This document shows positions 9,556 to 18,182 of a stretch of 32,797 nt of DNA, one piece after another. The notes beneath the pieces are model-generated. The model did not search any database. It was not told the DNA's origin and was given only the letters and a program-made list of their open reading frames with translations. The position numbers and the translations under genes were made by a program. Position 1 is the stretch's first letter, and the number at the start of each line of letters is the position of its first letter. Origin of the DNA: Actinomycetota bacterium (GTDB taxonomy: Bacteria; Actinomycetota; Thermoleophilia; Gaiellales; Gaiellaceae); contig JACCTU010000130.1 in assembly GCA_013812235.1 (NCBI GenBank), positions 1 through 32,797 of the forward strand, in the 5' to 3' direction.

Positions 9556-11088
9556 GTGTGCATGTTTGCCCGGAAATTGAACCGCTCGCTCTGGCTCGAG
9601 CCCGCAGAGACCCGGTTCCCCAGCCTGACCGACACCCTCGACGTCGACGTCGTGGTGATCGGCGCGGGTATCACCGGCGTGACCACCGCGCACCTGCTGA
9701 AGGAGGCCGGGAAGTCGGTGGCGCTGATCGAGTCCTCGGGCGTCGGCTACGGGGCGTCCGGATACACGACGGCGAAGCTCACGGTCGGCCACAACCTCGT
9801 GTACCACGACCTGATCGAGTCGTTGGGCGAGGACGTCGCCAGCGGGTACGCGCGATCGAATCAGGAAGCGATCGAGCGGATCGAGGCGATCGTCCGCGAC
9901 AACTCGATCGATTGCGACCTCGAGCGGGCGAGCAACTACGTCTACACGGAGCGCGAAGAGTCGGTGGGCGCCGTCGAGCGAGAGGCCGCGGCCGCCCGCC
10001 GCGCCGGGATCGACGCAGAGCTCACGACCGAGACCGATCTTCCGTACCCGGTCCGAGCCGCGGTCCGAGTCGACGACCAGGCGCAGTTCCACCCGTGGAA
10101 GTACCTCGCCGGACTCGCACGAACCGTCGACGGTGACGGCAGCCACGTCCTGGAGCTGACGCGCGCGACGAGCGTCCGCAGCGGGACCCCGTGTGAGGTC
10201 GAGACGGCGTCGGGCGTCATCCGCGCAGCGCACGTCGTCGTCGCGACGCAGATGCCGTTCCTCGATCGCGGGCTCTACTTCACGAGGGCCCACCCGTTGA
10301 AGTCGTACGCGATCGCCACCCGCGTCGACGCTGACAGCGCACCGAGTGGGATGTACATCAGCGTCGACCAGCCCACCCGCTCGATTCGCTCGACCCCGTC
10401 GGACGGAGGTGGACGCATGCTGATCGTCGGCGGCGAAGGCGGCCACAAGCCCGGAGACGACCCCGACACGAAGTCTCGGTACGCGAAGCTCGAGGCGTTC
10501 ATGCAGGAGCGCTTCGGCGTGTCCGGCGCGGAGTACCACTGGTCGACCCACGACTACGTGCCGGTGGACAAGCTTCCTTACATCGGCCGCCTGCGGCGCG
10601 GCGACGACCGTGTGTACGTCGCAACCGGTTTCGCGAAGTGGGGTCTCACCAAGGGCACGCTCGCCGCGAGAGTCCTCTCCGACGCGATCCTCGGCCGCGC
10701 GAACGAGTGGGCCGAGCTCTACGATTCGACCCGAGTAGACCTTCGCCGCGGGGCGACGCGGTTCACGAAGGAGAACGCCGGCGTCGGGCTGCGATTCTTC
10801 CGCGACCGCGTCCGACCCCGTGACGGCCGTAAAGACGTTGAACGCCTCGCTCCCGGCGAGGGAACGATCGCGCGGCTCGGGGCGAAGCAGTACGCCGTCT
10901 TCCGAAACGACGCCGGTGAGCTGGGCGTGCTCTCGGCGCGCTGCACCCACCTCGGGTGCATCGTCGGCTGGAACGCCGCCGACCGTTCGTGGGAGTGCCC
11001 TTGCCACGGCTCCCGCTTCGCCGAAGACGGCACGCTCGTGCAGGGGCCGGCGACCGCGGACCTCCCGCGCGAGTCGCTACCTGAGTAG
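9556..11088 (+). CDS. FAD-dependent oxidoreductase (DAO family) with C-terminal Rieske [2Fe-2S] domain
   Basis: VVVIGAGITGVTTAHLLKEAGKSVALIE; Rieske motifs CTHLGC and CPCHGSRF near the C-terminus. Confidence 0.92.
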   Translation: MCMFARKLNRSLWLEPAETRFPSLTDTLDVDVVVIGAGITGVTTAHLLKEAGKSVALIESSGVGYGASGYTTAKLTVGHNLVYHDLIESLGEDVASGYARSNQEAIERIEAIVRDNSIDCDLERASNYVYTEREESVGAVEREAAAARRAGIDAELTTETDLPYPVRAAVRVDDQAQFHPWKYLAGLARTVDGDGSHVLELTRATSVRSGTPCEVETASGVIRAAHVVVATQMPFLDRGLYFTRAHPLKSYAIATRVDADSAPSGMYISVDQPTRSIRSTPSDGGGRMLIVGGEGGHKPGDDPDTKSRYAKLEAFMQERFGVSGAEYHWSTHDYVPVDKLPYIGRLRRGDDRVYVATGFAKWGLTKGTLAARVLSDAILGRANEWAELYDSTRVDLRRGATRFTKENAGVGLRFFRDRVRPRDGRKDVERLAPGEGTIARLGAKQYAVFRNDAGELGVLSARCTHLGCIVGWNAADRSWECPCHGSRFAEDGTLVQGPATADLPRESLPE

Positions 11089-11955
11089 CCGGAGCTCGAG
11101 CACCCGCGAGGCATCGAACCCGTCGATCCTGAGCGCAGCGCCCGCGGCCGTCGCCGCAGCGCCGGCGGGCATCAAGCCGACCAGCTCGGAGCCGACCACT
11201 TCGAGACCGCGAGCTGCGGCCTCGGCTTCCACCCGGGCGACGATCTCGTGCAGCGCCGCCGCCTCCCAGTCCTCGACGTTCATGCTGACCTGCACGAACC
11301 CCGCGCGCGGGAGGTCGAGCCCGAGCGCGCGCACGCCGGGAAAGCCTCCACCCCGCTCGCGCACCAACGCTGCGATCTCGCGCGCCGCCTTGACGTCTCC
11401 GCGCAGGTTGACGTTGAACGCGATCAGCGCGCGGCGTGCGCCGACGAGGACTCCACCCGCCGCATCGTCGAGGAACGGCGGCCCATAGTCCGGCTTCAGT
11501 TCGCCCGTGTCGATGCGACGTTGCAGCTCCTCGGGCCCACCCCGCCGGAAGAACGACGGGCCGTTTCCGCCGCCCAGCTCCCCGTAGAAGAAGACGGGCA
11601 GTCCGAGCTCCGCGGCGAGCCGCTTGCCGACCAGGCGGGCGACGCGACGCGCGCGCGGCAGGTCCGCCCGGTCGATCGGGACGACCGGGACGACGTCCGC
11701 CGCGCCGATCCGGGGGTGCGCCCCTTCGTGGCGGCGCAGGTCGATCCGCTCCTTCGCCGCAGCGGCACCGGCGACGAGCGCGTCCTCGAGCGCCTTCTCC
11801 TCGCCGACGAGGGTGAACACCGACCGGTTGTGGTCCTCGTCCGCGTGAACGTCGAGCAGCTCCGCGTGCGCCCCGAGTGCCGAACCGATCGCGTCGATCG
11901 TCGCGCGGTCGCGTCCCTCCGAGAAGTTCGGCACCGATTCGAGCGGCAGCGCCAC
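11077..11955 (-). CDS. ftcD: Glutamate formimidoyltransferase (no cyclodeaminase domain)
   Basis: VPNFSEGRDRATIDAI, HADEDHNRSVFTLVG, GAHPRIGAADVVPVVP. Confidence 0.9.
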   Translation of the reverse strand: MALPLESVPNFSEGRDRATIDAIGSALGAHAELLDVHADEDHNRSVFTLVGEEKALEDALVAGAAAAKERIDLRRHEGAHPRIGAADVVPVVPIDRADLPRARRVARLVGKRLAAELGLPVFFYGELGGGNGPSFFRRGGPEELQRRIDTGELKPDYGPPFLDDAAGGVLVGARRALIAFNVNLRGDVKAAREIAALVRERGGGFPGVRALGLDLPRAGFVQVSMNVEDWEAAALHEIVARVEAEAAARGLEVVGSELVGLMPAGAAATAAGAALRIDGFDASRVLELRLLR

Positions 11956-11975
11956 CGGCCTACTCTAGAAGTCCT

Positions 11976-12581
11976 TTGACGCGCCGTCGCTCGTCGTACC
12001 GCTCGCTCGCGTCGCTCCAGCGCGACCTCGCCGTCTGCCGCGCCTGCTTGGGGGCCGGCTACCCGCTGGAGTCGCTGCCCGTCCTCAACCCCGGCCTCGG
12101 GCAGCCCGCCTACCTGTACGGCCAGGCGCCGGGCCCGAACGAGGGCCTCGAGCGGCGGCCGTGGCGCGGCCGCGCCGGGCAGACGCTCCGCGGCTGGCTC
12201 GGGATGGACGAGGACACCTTTTACTCCACGTTCTATTGCGCGTCCGTCACGCGCTGCTACCCGGGCAAGAGCCCGGCGGGCAAAGGGGATCGGGTCCCCA
12301 CCCCGGAGGAGCAAAACCTGTGCGAGTTCTGGCGCGACTGGGAACTCCGGTTGCTCCGGCCGCGGCTGGTCGTCCCGGTGGGCACGCTTGCGATTGGCCG
12401 CCTGCTCGGCAAGCGGCCCCTCGCGGACTGCGTCGGTGCTCGGTTCGAGCTCGCCGCCGACCGCGTGGGGATCCCGCTGCCGCACCCGTCCGGCGTGTCG
12501 CTCTGGCTGAACTCCCCCACGAACCGTGCGCTCGTCGAGCGCGCGGTGGCGGCGATCCACGAGGAGCTCGCAGCGCTCTGA
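11976..12581 (+). CDS. Uracil-DNA glycosylase superfamily (family 4/5-like, Fe-S type)
   Basis: CRAC near N-terminus, YGQAPGPNEG motif, CASVTRCYPGK, HPSGVSLWLN; TTG start at 11976. Confidence 0.85.
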   Translation: MTRRRSSYRSLASLQRDLAVCRACLGAGYPLESLPVLNPGLGQPAYLYGQAPGPNEGLERRPWRGRAGQTLRGWLGMDEDTFYSTFYCASVTRCYPGKSPAGKGDRVPTPEEQNLCEFWRDWELRLLRPRLVVPVGTLAIGRLLGKRPLADCVGARFELAADRVGIPLPHPSGVSLWLNSPTNRALVERAVAAIHEELAAL

Positions 12582-12631
12582 CAGAGCGTGCGCCTCTCCG
12601 TCGGCCCGGGAGCGGTGGCTACGCTCAAGGC

Positions 12632-14407
12632 TTGGCCGAGACACCGCGCTACCGCACTACCTTTTTCCGCCTGCTGGGCTTCCTGCGGCCGTACAAGTGG
12701 TCGCTCGGGTTCTCGATCGTGCTCGCCGTTGGGACGCAGGCGGCCGCGATCGTCGCCGCGTATCTGACCGGCACTGCGCTCGCGCACGTGGTCGAGGCCC
12801 GCGACCGACGCGCACTTTGGCTCTTGGTGATCGCCATCCTCGCCGTCGGGCTCGTCCGCTCGCTCCTGATGGTCGGCCGGCGCCTGATCTCGGGCCGCCA
12901 GGCGCTCGGCGTCGAGTTCGACCTGCGCAACCGCCTCTACGCGAAGCTGCTCCGCCTCTCGTTCCGCTTCTACGACAGCCACCAGACCGGCCAGTTGATG
13001 TCGCGTGCGACCGTCGATCTGCAGAGTGTTCGTTTCTTCCTCGGCTACGGCCTCATCTTCTTCTTCCAGCACGTGCTGACGGTCGTCGGGGTCACCGCGG
13101 TGATGCTCGTGTTCAACTGGAGGCTCGCGCTCGTCGCCTGCGCGATCACGCCGGTGCTGATCTTGCTCGCGTACCGCTACTCGAGCGTCTCGCACCCCGT
13201 GCTTCGCGACGTCCAGCAGAAGATGGGCGACATGACGACGGTCGCGGAGGAGAACATCGTCGGCGTCCACGTCGTCAAGTCGTTCGCGCAGGAGTCGAAC
13301 GAGCTGGCGAAGTTCTCGGCGCGCTCGAACCGCGTTTTCGCGCGCAGCATGGACGCGAACCGGCAGCGCGCGATCTACGTGCCGCTCCTCTCGTTCCTGC
13401 CGCTCGTTGCGCAGGCGGGCGTGATCCTCGTCGGCGGCCGCATGGTCGTCCACGGCGACCTCAGCCTGACCAACTTCTTCTTCTTCAACGGCCTCGTCTT
13501 GATGCTCGTGTTCCCGCTCAGGATGCTCGGGATGTGGATCGGCCAGGCGCAGCGCGCGACCGCGTCCGGCGAGCGGATCTTCGAGGTGCTCGACGAAATC
13601 GAGGACGTCGCCGACAAGCCCGGTGCCGTCGACCTCCCGCCGGGCCCGGGACGCGTGCGCTTCGAGCAGGTCTCGTTCGAGTACGCCGAGGGGCGGCCGG
13701 TACTCGAGGGGATCGACCTCGAGCTCGAAGCGGGAAGGGCGGTCGCCCTGATCGGACACACCGGCTCGGGCAAGACGACGCTGGCGTCGCTCGTCCCACG
13801 CTTCTACGACGTCACCGCGGGGCGAGTCTCCGTCGATGGGCTCGACGTCCGCGACGCGAAGGTCGCTTCGCTCCGGCGCGAGATCGGCGTCGTCCTCCAG
13901 GATCCGTTTCTCTTCTCGGCGACCGTCCGCGAGAACATCGCGTTCGCCCGGCCCGACGCGACAGACGAGGAGATCGAGCGCGCCGCGCAGCTCGCACAGG
14001 CTGACGAGTTCATCGCCGAGCTTCCGGAGGGCTACGACACGGTGATCGGCGAACGCGGGATCACCCTCTCGGGTGGCCAACGCCAGCGCATCGCAATCGC
14101 GCGCGCACTGATCCTCGAGCCGCGGGTCCTGATCCTCGACGACGCGACTGCGAGCGTCGACGCGACGACCGAGTCGCGAATCCGCACCGGACTGCGCCAG
14201 GCGATGGAGGGCCGGACGACGATCATCATCGCGCACCGGCTCTCGACGCTCGCACTCGCCGACGAGCTCGTCGTGCTCGACCACGGCCGGATCGCCGCAC
14301 GAGGCACGCACGACCAGCTGCTCGGGACGAGTGCGGTCTACCGCGAGATCTACGAGCACGGCCTGCTCGAGCGCGAGTTCGCCGAGCGGGTGGAGGCTCG
14401 CGCATGA
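12632..14407 (+). CDS. ABC exporter half-transporter (TMD-NBD), subunit 1
   Basis: Walker A GHTGSGKTT, signature LSGGQRQRIAIARAL, Walker B VLILDDATASVD. Confidence 0.94.
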   Translation: MAETPRYRTTFFRLLGFLRPYKWSLGFSIVLAVGTQAAAIVAAYLTGTALAHVVEARDRRALWLLVIAILAVGLVRSLLMVGRRLISGRQALGVEFDLRNRLYAKLLRLSFRFYDSHQTGQLMSRATVDLQSVRFFLGYGLIFFFQHVLTVVGVTAVMLVFNWRLALVACAITPVLILLAYRYSSVSHPVLRDVQQKMGDMTTVAEENIVGVHVVKSFAQESNELAKFSARSNRVFARSMDANRQRAIYVPLLSFLPLVAQAGVILVGGRMVVHGDLSLTNFFFFNGLVLMLVFPLRMLGMWIGQAQRATASGERIFEVLDEIEDVADKPGAVDLPPGPGRVRFEQVSFEYAEGRPVLEGIDLELEAGRAVALIGHTGSGKTTLASLVPRFYDVTAGRVSVDGLDVRDAKVASLRREIGVVLQDPFLFSATVRENIAFARPDATDEEIERAAQLAQADEFIAELPEGYDTVIGERGITLSGGQRQRIAIARALILEPRVLILDDATASVDATTESRIRTGLRQAMEGRTTIIIAHRLSTLALADELVVLDHGRIAARGTHDQLLGTSAVYREIYEHGLLEREFAERVEARA

Positions 14408-14499
14408 CGCAGCTATCGGGCATGACCGACGTCGCCGTTGCGGCCGCGGGCGGTCGCCTTCAGGGGTCTTGCACGCGGTTGCGCACGGTGTCGAAATGA
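14404..14499 (+). CDS. Candidate 31-aa small ORF between ABC subunits
   Basis: ATGA overlap at both ends; SD-like GGTGGAGG upstream of ATG 14404; translation MTQLSGMTDVAVAAAGGRLQGSCTRLRTVSK. Confidence 0.35.
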   Translation: MTQLSGMTDVAVAAAGGRLQGSCTRLRTVSK

Positions 14500-16298
14500 G
14501 GGTCTGGCAGCCCGGCACCCACCTGACGATGCAGCGCGGCGCGGACGTGCGCGACTGGTCGTGGCAAGCGACGCTTCGCAGGATCCGTTTCCTCGCGCGC
14601 TACACGAAGCGTTACCGGCTCCGGACGACGCTCGCTGTCGTCTCGCTCCTGCTCGCGACGGCGACTTTTCTCATCCCCCCGTTCCTGACGCGGTACGCGA
14701 TCGACGACGGCGTCCGCAAGGGCGATCTCCAGCTGTTGACGGTCCTCGTCGCCCTGATGCTCGCTGCGGGGCTCGCGTCCCTCGTGACCGGCGCGCTGCA
14801 GACCTACTTCACCGGCTGGACGGGCGAGCGAATCCTCGCCGACCTTCGCAACGACCTCTTCCGTCACCTGCAGCGGCTCTCGCTCGGCTTCTACGAGCGC
14901 AACCGCGCAGGCGTCGTGATCAGCAGGCTGACGAACGACGTTGACGCTCTCGACCAGCTCGTCACGGACGGCGTGACGACGCTCGTGCAGAGCACGCTGA
15001 CCCTGATCGGCACGACGATCATCCTCTTCTACCTCGACTGGAAGCTCGCGCTCGCCACGGTGACCGTGATCCCTGCGCTCATCGTGGCCACCCGCATCTT
15101 TCGCGTCCGCTCCGCGCGCGCGTACAGTCAGGTGCGCGAGCGCCTCGGGCTCGTCACGGCGACGCTCGCCGAAGACATCGCGGGCATGCGCGTCGTGCAG
15201 GCCTTCACACGCGAGCCGCGGAACCAGCAGCGCTTCGAGGAAGTGAACTCGCACTACCGCGCGGCGAACCAGCAGACCGTCGTCCTGAACGGCCTCTACT
15301 TCCCCTTCGTCGACTTCCTCTCGGCGGCCGCGACCGCGATCGTGCTCGGCTACGGCGGCTGGCTCGTCTTCGACGGGCAGACCACACCGGGCGTCTTGTT
15401 CGCGTTCATCCTCTACGTCTCGAACTTCTTCGACCCGGTGCAGCAGCTCTCGCAGCTCTACAACACGTTCCTCGCGGCGGTCGCGGCGCTCGACAAAATC
15501 CTCGGGGTGCTCGACGAGGAGCCCGAGGTGCGCGACGCTCCCGACGCCCGAGCATTGCCGTCGATCGACGGCCGCGTCGCGTTCGACGGCGTGAGGTTCG
15601 CCTACGGGACCGGGCCGGAGGTGCTGCACGGGATCGACCTCGACATCGCGCCCGGCACGACCGTCGCGCTCGTGGGCCACACCGGCGCGGGGAAGTCGAC
15701 GATCGCGAAGTTGCTCGCCCGCTTCTATGACCCGACCGAAGGACGGATCACGATCGACGGGATCGACACGACGACCGTGACGCAAGAGTCGCTCCGTCGC
15801 CAACTCGGGATCGTTCCGCAGGAGGGCTTCCTGTTCGCGGGCACCGTCCGAGACAACATCGCCTTCGGCAATCCGGACGCGAGCCCCGAGGAGATCGTCG
15901 CCGCGGCCCAGGCCGTCGGCGCGCACGACTTCGTGATGCGGCTCGAAGACGGCTACGAGACGAACCTCCAGGAGCGCGGCACGCGCCTCTCCCTCGGCCA
16001 GCGGCAGCTCGTCGCGTTCGCGCGGGCGCTGCTCGCGAACCCGCGCATCCTGATCCTCGACGAGGCGACGTCATCGGTCGACATCGGGACCGAGCGCCGG
16101 ATCGAGGGGGCTCTCCGGCGGCTCCTCGCCGGCCGGACCGCCTTCATCATCGCCCACCGCCTCTCGACGATCCGCGATGCCGACCTGATCGTCGTGCTCG
16201 AGCACGGCATGGTCGTCGAGCAGGGGACCCACGACGAGCTGCTGGCGAAGCAGGGTCTCTACACATCTCTGTACGGGGATTGGGCCGAAGTCGCCTGA
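14496..16298 (+). CDS. ABC exporter half-transporter (TMD-NBD), subunit 2
   Basis: Walker A GHTGAGKST, degenerate signature LSLGQRQLVAFARAL, Walker B ILILDEATSSVD; start site uncertain. Confidence 0.93.
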   Translation: MRVWQPGTHLTMQRGADVRDWSWQATLRRIRFLARYTKRYRLRTTLAVVSLLLATATFLIPPFLTRYAIDDGVRKGDLQLLTVLVALMLAAGLASLVTGALQTYFTGWTGERILADLRNDLFRHLQRLSLGFYERNRAGVVISRLTNDVDALDQLVTDGVTTLVQSTLTLIGTTIILFYLDWKLALATVTVIPALIVATRIFRVRSARAYSQVRERLGLVTATLAEDIAGMRVVQAFTREPRNQQRFEEVNSHYRAANQQTVVLNGLYFPFVDFLSAAATAIVLGYGGWLVFDGQTTPGVLFAFILYVSNFFDPVQQLSQLYNTFLAAVAALDKILGVLDEEPEVRDAPDARALPSIDGRVAFDGVRFAYGTGPEVLHGIDLDIAPGTTVALVGHTGAGKSTIAKLLARFYDPTEGRITIDGIDTTTVTQESLRRQLGIVPQEGFLFAGTVRDNIAFGNPDASPEEIVAAAQAVGAHDFVMRLEDGYETNLQERGTRLSLGQRQLVAFARALLANPRILILDEATSSVDIGTERRIEGALRRLLAGRTAFIIAHRLSTIRDADLIVVLEHGMVVEQGTHDELLAKQGLYTSLYGDWAEVA

Positions 16299-16320
16299 CC
16301 CTGTTAGTGTCCCGCGCCTG

Positions 16321-17052
16321 ATGCAGCCCGGGGCAATCGTTCGCGAAGCGTGGGAGCTCTACAAGGCCCACTGGCGCACCTTCGTCCCGCTCGCGCTGAT
16401 CGTCTACATCGTTCTCGGCCTGATCACGCTCGTGTTCGGCCTGCTCCTCGGCTGGCTCGGGCTGATCATCGGCGCGCTCGCCAGCATCGTCGGCACCTTC
16501 TGGCTTCAGGGGGCGCTGGTGGAGGCCGTCCAGGACGTGCGCGACGGCAAGCAGGACCTCTCGATCGGCGAGATGTTCCGGCGCGTGCAGCCGCGTCTTC
16601 CGGCCCTGATCGTCGCCGGCATCCTCGCGGGCCTCGGGATCGCGCTCGGGCTCGTGCTCCTGATCGTGCCCGGGCTCTTCCTGCTGACGATCTGGTCGCT
16701 GATCGTCCCGACGATCGTGCTGGAGGGGAAGTCGGCCGGCGAGTCGTTCGGCCGCAGCCGCGAGCTCGTCAAGGGCAACGGCTGGAGCGTGTTCGGCGTG
16801 ATCGCGATCACGATCGGCGCGGTGATCGTGGCGAGCATCATCGTCGGGCTCCTCACCTTCTGGCTCCCCGACGGCGTCGACAGCTTCGTCAGCGACCTGA
16901 TCTCGAACACGCTCGTCGTCCCGTTCGTCGCCGTCGCCTGGACGCTGATGTACTTCGCGCTCGCGCAGGGCCGGACGGCGGCACCCACCGCCGCCGCCGA
17001 GGCGTACTCGCCTCCGCCCCCGCCGCCGAGCGACGGCCCGACCTACCCCTAA
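16321..17052 (+). CDS. Polytopic membrane protein (glycerophosphodiesterase-membrane-domain-like)
   Basis: MQPGAIVREAWELYKAHWRTFVPLALIVYIVLGLITLVFG... multiple hydrophobic helices, Pro-rich tail. Confidence 0.7.
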   Translation: MQPGAIVREAWELYKAHWRTFVPLALIVYIVLGLITLVFGLLLGWLGLIIGALASIVGTFWLQGALVEAVQDVRDGKQDLSIGEMFRRVQPRLPALIVAGILAGLGIALGLVLLIVPGLFLLTIWSLIVPTIVLEGKSAGESFGRSRELVKGNGWSVFGVIAITIGAVIVASIIVGLLTFWLPDGVDSFVSDLISNTLVVPFVAVAWTLMYFALAQGRTAAPTAAAEAYSPPPPPPSDGPTYP

Positions 17053-17084
17053 AGAGCTCGCAGCGCGGAGTAGGGTTTCGAGGC

Positions 17085-17966
17085 GTGAGCGGCCTCGATC
17101 CCGAAACCGAAGAGCGAATCGAGTCCCCGGCCTCCGAGGAGGCCGAGCGCGAGGTCAAGCTCACGCCCGCAGAAGCGGTCGCGCGGATGCGCATCAACGT
17201 CCCGGCGCGCGCGAACCGCAAGCTCAGGACACTGGTCGAGCGGGTCAACGGCGACACCCAGCTCAAGGCCTGGTGGCACGTCGCCAACGTCAACGCGGTC
17301 GGGCGCCTCGAGATCAACGACCACTCCTGGGTACACATCCAGATCGTCGCGAACATCGCGCTCAAGCTCCTTCGGCAGCTGACGAAGCACGGGGTCGAGC
17401 CGTCGATCGTGCGCGACTACGGGATGACGAACGACGACTCCGAGGTCGCGGTCACGCTCGGCGCACTGACGCATTGCATCGGGATGTCGGTTCACCGCGA
17501 CGGCCACGAAGACTTCAGCCTCTTCCTCGCCCAGCCGAAGCTCCAGCAGCTGCTCGAGGGGCTCTACGACGAGCCCGAGCGCACGGTGCTCGTGAGCGAG
17601 GTGCTGCAGATGATCACGAGCCACCGGGAGTACGGGAAGCCGCTGACCCTCGAGGCGGGGATCGTGCGCGTGGCTGATGCGCTCGACATGGAGCAGGGCA
17701 GGTCGCGCATCCCGTTCGAGCGAGGCCGCGTTTCGATCCACTCGTTGTCCGCGGCCGCGATCGAGGACGTGATCGTGGCCGACGGTGACGAGCGACCGGT
17801 CAAGATCGAGATCGTCATGAACAACTCGTCGGGGATCTTCCAGGTCGACGAGGTGCTGAAGGCGAAGCTCACCGGGTCGGGCCTCGAGCCGTACGTCGAA
17901 GTGGTCGCACACATCGACACGGAGGCCGAGAAAAGCCTCGTCTCGGTGTACCGCCTCGAAACCTGA
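17085..17966 (+). CDS. HD-domain-like phosphohydrolase with altered HD dyad (HC)
   Basis: DHSWVHIQIVANIALKLL ... GALTHCIGMSVHRDGHED; GTG start at 17085. Confidence 0.75.
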   Translation: MSGLDPETEERIESPASEEAEREVKLTPAEAVARMRINVPARANRKLRTLVERVNGDTQLKAWWHVANVNAVGRLEINDHSWVHIQIVANIALKLLRQLTKHGVEPSIVRDYGMTNDDSEVAVTLGALTHCIGMSVHRDGHEDFSLFLAQPKLQQLLEGLYDEPERTVLVSEVLQMITSHREYGKPLTLEAGIVRVADALDMEQGRSRIPFERGRVSIHSLSAAAIEDVIVADGDERPVKIEIVMNNSSGIFQVDEVLKAKLTGSGLEPYVEVVAHIDTEAEKSLVSVYRLET

Positions 17967-18054
17967 GGAGCACCCTCATCGACGAGCAGCTGTGCCGCCG
18001 CGGCACGCTGGGCGGCGCGATCCGGCAACGAGTACCCGCCGATGAGTGCGCTCC
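17967..18054 (+). other. Candidate structured RNA element between the HD gene and tRNA-Gln
   Basis: Imperfect 15-nt inverted repeat ggagcaccctcatcg (17967-17981) / cgatgagtgcgctcc (18040-18054), 13/15 complementary, enclosing hairpin gtgccg-ccg-cggcac (17992-18006). Confidence 0.35.
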
Positions 18055-18075
18055 GGGCTACACTGGACGACCCTT

Positions 18076-18146
18076 TGCGGGGTCGTCTAATGGTAGGACG
18101 CTCGGCTCTGGACCGAGTAGTCTAGGTTCGAATCCTAGCCCCGCAG
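18076..18146 (+). tRNA. tRNA-Gln (anticodon CTG)
   Basis: Acceptor TGCGGGG/CCCCGCA, anticodon stem CTCGG-CTCTGGA-CCGAG, T arm CTAGG-TTCGAAT-CCTAG, discriminator G; CCA not encoded. Confidence 0.93.
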
Positions 18147-18160
18147 TCTCTCGAGAAGCC

Positions 18161-18181
18161 CCGCCTCAGGCGGAGTTTTTG
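18161..18181 (+). terminator. Rho-independent terminator after tRNA-Gln
   Basis: Hairpin CCGCC-TCA-GGCGG followed by AGTTTTTG. Confidence 0.8.
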
Positions 18182-18182
18182 T

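Noticed and set aside
9244-11007. 587-aa minus ORF antisense to the FAD/Rieske gene
   Set aside because: Low-complexity Arg/Val-rich translation with no motifs; antisense artefact of high GC.
12257-14518. 753-aa minus ORF antisense to the ABC subunit
   Set aside because: Antisense to a clear ABC exporter; composition typical of a spurious frame.
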